Source: Diphasiastrum complanatum (Eukaryota > Streptophyta > Lycopodiopsida > Lycopodiales > Lycopodiaceae). Taken from it: a stretch of 64,000 nt of DNA. Made by a program: the position numbers and the translations under genes. Below the pieces are notes generated by a model, which saw nothing but the letters and a program-made list of their open reading frames with translations, was not told the DNA's origin and made no database searches. This document shows, piece after piece, positions 49,901-61,200 of this stretch. Every line of letters starts with the position of its first letter. Position 1 is the first letter of the stretch. The stretch spans positions 38,545,374 to 38,609,373 of the forward strand of contig CM055101.1 of assembly GCA_029204225.1 (NCBI GenBank), written 5' to 3'.

Positions 49901-52900
49901 CTCGATTGATTTTGTCATGATCTGTGATCTTTCGTTGCTTGCTTAGGATCCTGAAAATAGAACAAAAGGATAAACAACGAAAAGCCCAAATTCCGCTACA
50001 TGGTATTAGAGCCCAAGGTTATCACTACATGATATCTGAGCAGTGATTCTCTAAGACAACACAATATGGCTACAATGATCTAGACGAGAATAGCAATCAG
50101 TCTTGATGGCGAAAACTACAAAGTATGGAAATTCAAAATTAAAACACTTCTGAAGGGTGAAGGCATCTGGTCGGTGACCGAACTCACAAAGGTGCAGCCT
50201 TTAGAAGGAGACCCAAGGAGAGCTGAGTGGATCAGAAAAGATGAATTGCAATGGCAATCATTGTTTCGTCCATCAACGAAGAAATACTCATGCAGATCGA
50301 AGATTGTGAGAGCAGCCATGAAGCATGGGAAAGACTAAAGCAGAAGTACGAAGTGAGGACTACCGCTTCGGTGATGCACCTTCACAATCAGCTGCAATCT
50401 ATACGTTGGGATGGCAACCAGTTGGATCAACATGTTGAGAAGATCAAAACGATCTTCGCTCAACTCGCTGCATCTAGGCAGGAACACCAGGTCCCAGCAC
50501 CACAACAGCTGATGTACTTCATGAAATCCCTACCTACGTCCTATCAGCCATTGAGAATGCTCATACTGAGCCTACCAAATATGACATTCGAAAGAGCAAT
50601 CAGTCTTGTCGTTGATGAGAGAATGATGAGGGATGAAGGAGAAGGAAGCAGTGACCAGGAGAAGGCCCTTTTCATGAAGGGAAAGAAGAAGAACAAACCC
50701 AGACCCAGATTCGACAAGGTGAACACAAAGTCTTCGAGCAGAGGCAACGACAACCAACAAACATCCTCCTATGATCACTGTCACAAGCTGGGACACGAAG
50801 CCAACAAGTGTTGGTTTAACCCGACAATACCTTGCATGCACTGCAAGAAGAAGGGACATTCTACATACAACTGTAGATTCAACCAGAAAAGAAAAAACAA
50901 AGCTGACAAGGCAAATGTTGCAGAGTCGTCAAGGAATGCGGACAAAAGCGATGAGGCCTTCACAGTATTCGATGAAGCCTCGACAAGCTACACTGAACAA
51001 GACTGCGATTGATGTAGTGATTGATTCAGGAGCAACCTCACACATCACTTGCAACAAAAGAATCTTGATCAACTACAGAGAACTCGAAAACAACAGAGCA
51101 ATGATTCTAGGCAATGGGAGCCGACACGATGTCAAAGGCGTTGGAACTCTACAACTACGAACACTGTCAAGACAAGCAGAGCTGCCAGGGGCACTCTACG
51201 TACTCATTAAGAAAAGATCTACTATTAGTCTCCAAGATGGCAGATCTTGGAATTCGAGTTCTATTCGATGGCAATGTATGCCGGACGATCGAGAAAACAA
51301 CGAACAAGTTGTTGACAGTTGGATGCAGAGAAGGCAATCTCTACCAAGCCAAGATAATTAGCAATTTTGATAGCATACTAAATGCATTAGCAAACGAAGA
51401 TCGACTCTGGCATAGAAGAATGTATCATCTGAACATGAGGAGCCTCTATGACATGAGCAAGAAGGACGTAGTCACAAGTCTGAAAATATCCAGACCCAAT
51501 ATTGAGTTCCGCGAGGCCTATCAGAAAGGGAAACAACATCGGAATCCATTCGTGCACGAGGGAAGAAGAGCTAAAGAAGTTCTTGAGCTCATCCACTCAG
51601 ATGTTTGTGAACCGATGAAAGTTGATTCGCTCTCAGAATCGAGGAATTTCTTGATGGTCATTGATTAGTACAGCCGGATGACAACGATCTATTACTTGAA
51701 GAAGAAATCTGAAGTGTTTGACTCTTTCAAGAAGTTCGTAGCATTCGCAAAAAGACACACCTCAAAGAAGATTCAGATCATTAGGTCTGATAATGGAGGT
51801 GAGTACAAGAGCACAGAATTTTCAAGATTCTGCCAAGAACAAGGAATAGAGCATCAATTCACTCCTGCGTACACACCCGAATATAATGGTGTCACAGAAA
51901 GAAGAAACAGGACACTAGTCGAAGGAGCCATATCCATGATGGCACAGGCTCGATTGCCAAGTCCATTTTGGGCTGAGGCAATAGTTGCAGCGGTACCCCT
52001 ATAGAACAAATCAACAACGACATCCCTGGAATAGAAAACATCGTATAGGTAGAAAGCCTGATCTGTCATACGTGCGTGTATTCGGATGTGCAGCATACAA
52101 GCACATACCAAAGGAACAAAGAAACAAGCTCGACGAGAAGCCAGAGCAGACAATCATGGTGAGATACTCAAACGGATCACAAGTCTACAAACTCTACAAC
52201 CCAACCACGAAGAAAGTCATGTCGAGTAGAGATGTGAAGCTCGATGAGTCCACATTCCTTGGATTGAAGGATGAAAAAGGGCATGAGATCTTCACAATAC
52301 TGCCGATTCAGGAGGGAGATCAAGGGCAAACATCAAATCAAAATGTTGAGCCCCATACCCTAGAGCAGCAGGAAGTAGAAGAAGAAACATTCGAGCAACG
52401 ATGAATCGAACCCAAAAGGTCGACAAGACAAAGAAGACCTCCAGAACCATATACTGACAACCTTCAATGGAGCGAAGAAACAGAGTTCGAATACTGCAGC
52501 TTCACTGAAGAGCCAACAACATATCAAGAAGCTATCCAGAGAGTCCAGAAGGTGAATTCTGGAAGCAGGCAATGTCATAGGAAATCGAATCAATGAGGCA
52601 AAACGAGGCATAGACACTAGAGCCACTGCCCGAAAATAAAAGATCGTCGATTGTAAACGGGTCTACAAAAGAAAAATCAAGTTAGATGGCAATGTCGAAC
52701 GATACAAGGCAATGCTTGTCGCGAAAGGCTACACGCAAAGGTACGTCGATTACTTCGATACGTATTCACCAATGGTGAAAATGACAAGCATTCGACTGCT
52801 CCTTGCATACGCAACTCAATACAATCTGAAAATTCACCAGATTGATGTAAAGACAGCCTTTCTCCATGGAGATCTAGAGGAAGAAATCTTCATGAAGCAG

Positions 52901-55900
52901 CCTGAAGCATTTGAAGACCCCGATAATCGACAATATGTTTGTTGGTTGCAACGATTCATTTATGGTCCAAAGCAGGCATCACGATCGTGGTATAAGAAGA
53001 TCGATAGTCTTCTTAAGTCTCTAAATTACATTCCTACACAACCAGACTGTAATGTCTATATAAAGGAAGTAGGAAGAATTTTGTAATTCTAACTATATTT
53101 GTAGATGACTCCCTAATGATAGGAAATTCCTTGATGCTAATCAAGGAAACGATGAGTCAAACTTCTAATAGTTATGAGATCACAGATATGGGAGAAGCAA
53201 CAAAATGCCTTGGGCTGGAAATTAGAAGAAATCGAATCAGAAGAGAAATGCATCTGATCCAGTCAGAGTACGCCTAGAAAGTGCTGAAGCAGCACCGAAT
53301 GATGGACTGCAAAGGAAAAGCCACACCAATGATAGCTGGGGCCAGACTAACGAACAGATTGCCCGAATATAGATGAGGAGCGACAGAAAATGGAAGGTAT
53401 ACCCTACCGAAACCTGATCGGTAGTCTGATGTACCTCACAATCTGTACCAGACCCGATTTGGCCTTCCCATTCAAAGACAAAACATACACCTCTGAAGTA
53501 CCATCATCTTCGAGACTTGATCTCGAAAGGAGAGCTCGAGGTTCAAAATGGGAATCGTTTTCATACTTTTCTCTCATCGATATAGATTTGTGGAAATCTA
53601 GGTGAATGACAATTCCTTTGATTCACCAATCTGACTAAGAGCATCCGCAACTTGATTCGAGCTTCCTCTTATATAACGGATTTCGTGATCGAATCCTTGC
53701 ATCAATTTGGCCCATCGGGCTTTTCTCCCCCAAGATCATGCTCATTGCACAAATACTTAAGAGGCTGGTCATCCATATACACTATAAACTTACTACCATA
53801 CAAGTAGTGTCTCTAGTTGCTTTCAAATGCTAGTGGCCTATCATTTGGTAAAAGAACCGCTCCAATTGCAATATCACTTCTGTCAGTTCTCACGACGACG
53901 TGAGGTAAATCTGGATCTGCAATTTGTAGCACGGGAGCTGAAACAACTAGAGTTTTAAGTGTTCCAAACAACAAGCGAACTAGGTTGATTCCTCTCCTTC
54001 TTTTTATTAACAATCCCTTTTTTCAGATTATTGAGCAAGGCTACTACCTTAGCATAATCCTCCATCTTTCTTCACTTTCAGAAGAATAGGAGCACCCCAT
54101 GGTGACTTACTGGGTTGGATATGTCCCATCCGCAGATCGTTTTCTATTTGATTTGAAATCTCTATCTCTTCTTTCTGAGAGAACCTATAAGGTTGTCTAG
54201 AGATAGGTTGACTTCCTGGAATTAACTCTATCCTGTGGTCTACTGACCTAGATGGTGGTAAACCATGAGGTAATTTTGATGGAAAAACATCCTTAAATTC
54301 ACTTATGATTTAATTTTTCATTGCTTGTTCATGATCTAAACTTACTGAGTTAAGAATCGCATAGAATTCACAACTATTTAGATACACATCAGAAACATCC
54401 ATAATTGGAATAGCAAATACTAAAAACATTTCATACTATGAATAATCAAATGCTTCCATTAAATTAACTGTAGAAATTCCATCCGATGGATGTACAAAAT
54501 AGCTGCCAAATAAAGTAACTACCTTATCACCCTCTTTGAAAGTGAGAAGATGTTTCTAAAAATCAATAGTCAAAGAAGGCGATTTTCTAAATAACCATTC
54601 ATATCCAAAAATTAAATCAGTGCAGGCTAGGTCTGAAACATGAAAACTAACTAATTCTCTATATCCTTGTATCAAAACTGGGAGAGGGAGATTCGGGAAT
54701 TTCACGTTCCAAGTCTCCAACTCTGCATTTGAAGTTAGATAAACTCTGTATCTATGATTACTAGGCTTCAGTTTCCAAGCTGAGTTTCTGCACAAGATGA
54801 GAATTAATGAAATTATGAGTAAAACCACTATCTAATAAAATACTTACTTCTTGATCTTTAACTAGGCCTGTTAAACGAAACAATTCATTAGGCAAGAAAG
54901 AAGCAATACTAAAAGAACATTTACACTCACAATTAGGCAAGTTAATTTTCAAAGTTGTACCTTTACCCCCTAGGATTTCAATCATCTGCGCCGCAGGTTT
55001 CTTCCTCTCCGGACAAAACTTCATCATATGTCCAGGCTTATTACAAATGAAACAAAGATTTTCTTTGTTAGCCTTCATCTGGGACATAAATTTCTTCAAC
55101 TTTTTCTTCTTCTGGGGCTCCGACGCCATTTGATCCAATTCGTCAAAATATTTAGTTGCTCGGTCTTGACCGCGCTTCTTTCCCTTCTTGGGTTTCAAAG
55201 TGGATGAAATCTGTTGAAGTTGCTTCCTGGACGCCATCACCGTGGAGTCGCATGCTTTTGCTATCCGAAAAGCATCCTCGAGGCTTTGAAACACATTCCT
55301 CTTGCATTCGTTCTGATGGTCGGCAGGCAAACCTAGGACAAACTGCCATAAAGCCAACTTAGGATCGATTGATGGAACTCTATTCCAGAGGTCCATAAAT
55401 TCCTGGATATAAGAATCCAGGCTCTTACTACCCATCTTGCAATTCACGAATTTCTGGTAGTAATCGACATCATCAGCCATTACGAAAGCTTTTTTAAAGA
55501 CCTCCGCAAAAGTATCCCAGGTCGTGGGTTTCATCAACAAATCTCACCACGGAAGGAACTCAAGTGCACTCGGTTTTTCACGTAAGCCAACTCAAGAAGA
55601 GTTTACGTGAAGGAGAGCATCTTGGTTCTGGAGACCAATTGGACCTGTTGGATGAATCATCGAGTGTGTCTCAACTTGAACCCGAAAAGATCTTGGATAC
55701 AAGGACTAAACGATTGAGAAATTGTATAGTTACTGAGCATCTGGTTCGATGGAAGGGACGCACAGACGATGATGATTCTTGGGAGCAGGAAGGGAGCTTA
55801 AGGAGAAACTTCCCTAGTTTTAAGTTCTAAGGACAGAACTTGAATAAGGGGGGAAGAATGTCATGCCCACGACTGGTCTCGAGTAGTGTGTCCACGCTAG

Positions 55901-57793
55901 GGATCAGTAGACCAACAACCCGTAAGTTAATTGTGACTATAAGGGAATTAGGGCCCTTATGTGTATAAGTTCATAATTAATGGTTGTAGGCCTAAACTCA
56001 TGATGGTGGATTTGTATGGTTCTATCAGTGAGTCATTGGGGAACTAGATGACGTGGCCCAGATAGGCTGTAGAGGTGTCACAGTGCACTACTAGTGGTGC
56101 ATGGGCCTTGAGGGTATAAGTATACCTATTGGGCTCTCACTAGTGTATGCTTGATTGTGTGATTGGTAGCTACATGCTGCTTGAGTGATTCCTCATTCCT
56201 CATTGAGATTGATCCATAGCTTGGGTGCAAGATCCGTTCGATCTAGGTCTGGTTGAGTTGGTTTGTCCACCAACTGCTCCCTTTGTGGTTGCTTGTTTTG
56301 GCATGCTTAGAATAGGATCTTTGGAATTGGACTTCAAAGATACCTTGAGGTATTTCTGCAAATAGCCCGATCTCAGAGGCCGACAGGCGAGATGGTCTGA
56401 ACTTATGCAAGAATTTCAGATGGAAATCCGGTATAAAAAAGGGGCAGAAAATAGAGTGGCTGATGCATTGTTTTGGATAGTGTATCAAATGTCATTTGTG
56501 GTCATTGAAAATGACCTATTGCTTGAGATAAAGAAGGCTCAACGACAGGATCCTCAGTGTAAGAAAGTGGAGCTTAAGGTGAGTCATGGCCATGCAGAGT
56601 CTCAGGAGGAGAGCTCTATTCCCTTTGCTCGCACTTATCTTAAATTATACCATAGAAGATGGTTTTGTTAAAAGGAATGAAAAATTTCTCATTCCAACTT
56701 ATGAGCAGCTATGTAGGAAAATATTGCATTCCTGTCATGATAGCCCTAGTGCAAGTCATCCTGGTGTAAATAAGACTTGTGACTTGATCCAACGTAATTT
56801 CTAGTGGCCTAAGATTAATAAAGATGTCCATAGTTATGTGACACATTGTTTTAAGTGTCAAGTTAACAAAGTAGAAAGAATTAAAGTTCCTCGATCGTTA
56901 CATCCTTTGCCTATTCCAGAGGGAAGATGGGAGAGTATATCGATGGACTTTATTACACACGTGCCTCGTACACAACTTCAACATGATGCCATAATGGTTG
57001 TGGTTGACAAACTCACAAAAATGGCTCATTTCATTCCAACCCATTATAAGATAGATGCACCTAGGGTAGCTGATCTGTTCATACAGCATGTATTCAGACT
57101 TCATGGGTTACCATCATCCATAGAGATACATGATTTACGGGTCATTTTTGGACTGTCATAATGGATAAGCTTGCGGTGCGGTTAAGAATGAGCAGTACTG
57201 ATCACCCTGAAACGGATGGTCAAATAGAGAGAGTTAACCAACCAAATCATGGAGTAGGGGAGGTGACAGCAGGGGGGGTTACAACTGCAACAAGAAAAGC
57301 AGAGGTGGGGGAGGTGGCAACAGGGAAAGCGGAGGTGGGGTATGTGGCAGCAGGGGGCGGCACCGCTGCAGCAGGGAGGGTGGGAGTGGGGGAGGTGACA
57401 GCAGGGATAGCTGCAGCGGGGGTGGGTGTAGGGGAGGAGGCAGCAGGGATAGCTGCAGCGGGGGTGGGTGTAGGGGAGGCGGCAGCAGGGGGGGCAGAGC
57501 TGCTATAGAGGTGGAGGCGGAGGCAGGAAAGGTGGCAGCAGGAGGGGCGGAGCTGCAGAGGTGGAGGTGGAGGCAAGGACGGCGGCAGCAGAGGGGGGCG
57601 GAGCTGCAGCGATGGAGACAGGGAGGGCGGCAGCAGGAGGGGCCGGAGCTGTAGCAGTGGAGGTGGAGGCAGGGAAGGCGGCAGCAGGGGGCAGAGCTAC
57701 AGCGGAGGGGGTTGGGGGTTAGGGGAACGAGGGGGTGGGGGGGTTCTGCGAGCAGCAGCACGGGTGGGAGGTGGCGCCATGGCTGGAGCACGT

Positions 57794-57856
<63 letters not shown>

Positions 57857-58229
57857 CTTTTCTCTTCAATATGGTTCAGCCATGATTCAATATAGCTATG
57901 GTTCAGTATGGTTCAGCATGATTTAGTATGGTTCAGTATGGTTCCGTATGGTTTCAGTTCAATGTGTTGTGATCTCAGATGGAGAGCAAGAGAGGGGGGG
58001 GACATGTCTTTTCACTTCAGTATAGTTTCAGCCATGATTCAGTATTGCTATGGTCCAATATGGTTCAGTGATGTCAGAGAGAGAGAGAGAGTGACAGAGA
58101 GGGGACATGTATCTTTTCTCTTCAGTATGGTCTCAGCCATGATTCAGTATAGTTCAGTAAGATTCAGTATGGTTTAGTACGATTCAGTATGGTTCCTTAT
58201 GGTTTCAGTTCGATTTGTTGTGGGGGATG

Positions 58230-58265
<36 letters not shown>

Positions 58266-61200
58266 CGCTGTAACACGACAAGCCATTCTATTTTTTTATC
58301 TTCGACAGAATCCAATAGGAATTGATGCAGCTAAACTGGACCACCCTATACCCGAAACATTCGACAACCTATAGAAATGTATTGCCCTTAATTAGAGCTC
58401 TAATCTGATACCCATATTGCCCTCAAAAAACAATAATAAAACAATGATATTCAGAAACGCACCCCCAAACCAGAAACACGGTTCAGAAACGCATTTCTAC
58501 ACTGCAACCATGAACCCAGTCCATTTGCCAGCATTTAATGAATAAGAGCAACAGAGTTTAGTATTTTTGTTGAAACATGGGATAAGCATGCATCATTTAT
58601 CAATTCTTGCACACTATTTAAGATATGCACTATGTACCCCATAAAAGAACAGGCTGAAGAGCATTACAGAGAGGAGAGATTTTCATGCTCAAAGAGGACC
58701 ACTAAGTTGTCTAATTGCATACTTACATATCTCAACTGATTGGAATTTTAATTTGGTAGACAGCCAAGAAAAGGGTTACATAAAGCACAGTAGAAATTTG
58801 ACACAATTTCAAGAGTAACAATTTGTCATGTGAATCAAGAAAAGTATAACCCGCATGGAAGACATGGAAAACAAGACTGTTTTGGGAATAACCTACACTT
58901 GTACGAGTTGTGACGCGCCAAGGCTATCTGGAACATTGCCAGTAAGCTGATTGAATGATAAGTCACTGCAACAATGTCACAACTTATGAGAAAAGTAAGG
59001 TCGATGTCTAAGAGCAATGAAATACACAAAGCGAAGTAGTGATAAAATTTTCTGTCTGATATAACCAAAAAATAATTCACGAACTGATGATCTCCTGAAC
59101 AAAATCTCAGATGTATTATGCTCTTCAAAAACCTGCACTCCCGGAAAATAGCAGAAAGTCTGATTCATAAGCTCACTCTTTTGAGTCACTGTATGCCAAA
59201 TATACCGGCTAAACAAGGCATAGTCAAAAGAGTGTGGCTTATTTTGCTTTCATGTTTTCGGACTCTTTTATTTCTATCACTTTCCTAGTTAAAGGAAAAA
59301 TTAGTCCAGACCTGGACTAGGGTAAACAACAAGACACTCAAATAAAACTCCTACTACTTTGTTACTCGATCAGAAGCAGGTCGAGGAGTTACTAAAGTAT
59401 CACTTCAGCACTGTCATGAGTGCCTCAAGGAGACTGCCTTCTGGGAAAATGCTTGAATAAGAACCCTACAAATCTAGCTTGTCTTCCACTAATAAGTGGC
59501 ATTTCAGTGAAGGACTCCTCTCCTTGAGGTCAGGGGTTAGACTCCAATCAGTCCATAAATGGAAATCCAAGAGAAAAATCTAGCCTTTCTGCTTCTTTAA
59601 TTTACTCACAAAGTTTACTGGTGGCAATAGCTTCACAGTAAACAAAAGTAAGAGAGACATAAGCTAATGTCAAGTCTATTCTACTGAGTTTACTTACATA
59701 GTTTGGAGGTTCCCATTTCCAAGCCCAGAAGGAATACTTCCTTGAAGAAGGTTGTCACTCAGATTCCTGCATATCACAAACAAGATAATTACAAAAATAG
59801 TCATCTGAATATATTTCCACGAGCAAGTAACATTTCATGCCATCTGAGCTCCAAATTAGGCTCTGGCAGTCGGTTTTCTTTTTTGCAACATTAGTAATGC
59901 CATTAAGCAATTCCATGTACGAGCAGACAACAGAATTTGGCATCAAAACTAAGGTCTTCAAGTGACTACTGCTGGAATTTTAGCCTCCTAGTTGAAGTTT
60001 TTCAGATTGCATTCAATTTCTGCCATGTGTTAGACAGTGATGTACAGACAACATCAGATAGTTGGAACTTTGCAGGTGTAACACCTGGCTAGACAGTGAT
60101 GTACAGATAGTGTTAGACAGTGATGTACAGACAACATCAGATAGTTGGAACTTTGCAGGTGTAACACCTGGCTAACATTCAACTGGGTGGGCTAACAGTT
60201 TATCCAATGTCATTAAGCATCAACAACCAACAAAAGCAATCGTTTTAGTTTTGGAGAGTTTTATGATTGTAAGATAGACCAAGCATAGCTAAGTTTGGGG
60301 TTTAAGGGCGGATTTTGGCAAGTTTAGATAGTGAATAAAACATATATATTTGTTAATCAACAGCTTTTGAAAGCACTAGCTTTCATTATGTACAATACAT
60401 ACACTGCACATCCACATATTAGGCGCTGCCAAGATTGAAGCACGAAGTTCCTGAAGTATCCCTATTCCGTAGTAGCTGTGATTCGAGCCTGCGTCAAGTG
60501 GATGCAGCAACCGCCCTTATCCCACTCAGCTACCATGGGGAAAATATAACATATTCTTGCAAACTTTAGAATGGCAAGGACAAGCCCCTTGGAAACAAGC
60601 CTGTCCTAAGACAATGTAGCCATACTAGGTAGATAATTACATCACATTGACATGGGACTTTTTTCCAAGCTTGTGAATTGCATGCTCCCATGCCTTTCAA
60701 ATTGCATAACTTGTTCTTAAATGATAAATTGAAATGAGAGTTGTAGGGAATCTGACTGCTATGACCTCAAATTTTCGAGAAAGAAGTCTTCATTTTTGTA
60801 AAATAACATCTAGTCAGCAACAGGAAAAAGTTAGAAGTCAGATATTTAGAATAAAACTTTACCCAAAAAAGGGTGAGAATAGAAAATTTACTGCATCAAC
60901 ATGATGTGCTGGGCAGATTACGGGAGTAATGTCCTTCACATTCCCGGACCCAAAAATGGAGAGAGCATGAAAATTGAAAACCATAATGCCAGAAGGTTTT
61001 TTGAACTACTGGAATGGTGACCTGTCTACTTATCCACCCATTGGAAAATGGCGCCCCTTTTCCTACCGATAGCAAGGATGTCATGTTTGAGTTACAGCTT
61101 TGAGTGCAATCACACTGCAGTTCTGAAATAGATTCAGTATAACATAGTAAGAACTTCATGGCCACAATTTTGAAATGGGTTCAGTATAACATGGTATGAA

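Larger units (their letters stand above)
49377..53465 (+). mobile_element. Ty1/copia element with 5' LTR, 3' end truncated
   Basis: The probable 5' LTR 49377-50000 starts TGTCAG and ends GCTACA, followed directly by TGGTATTAGAGCCC, a primer-binding site. Coding: gag from 50065 (frameshift near 50250), protease, integrase with all three acidic residues, RT and an RNase H start. It ends at about 53465 ([15 protein letters not shown]), where an inverted gypsy fragment begins. No 3' LTR is present. Several stops and frameshifts make it inactive. It cuts the outer gypsy RT. Confidence 0.85.
39445..58896 (-). other. Giant RLP4-like intron (19,452 bp) filled with nested retrotransposons
   Basis: Donor GTAGGT at 58896-58891 and acceptor TTGTTGCAG ending at 39445. 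The flanking exons join in phase (LVQV-YLNDNQ). Contents include a SINE-like unit, two nested gypsy elements, a copia element, an inverted gypsy fragment, gypsy chromodomain/integrase pieces and G-rich minisatellites. The large elements at 41.1-53.5 kb and the piece at 55.5-57.2 kb are oriented opposite to the gene. Confidence 0.9.

Noticed and set aside
57247-57869. Proline-rich protein on the minus strand
   Set aside because: Reverse complement of a G-rich minisatellite ending in a GA tract; two frames are open together.
57246-58262. CRISPR array
   Set aside because: Repeats are contiguous and degenerate without unique equal-length spacers, and this is eukaryotic nuclear DNA.
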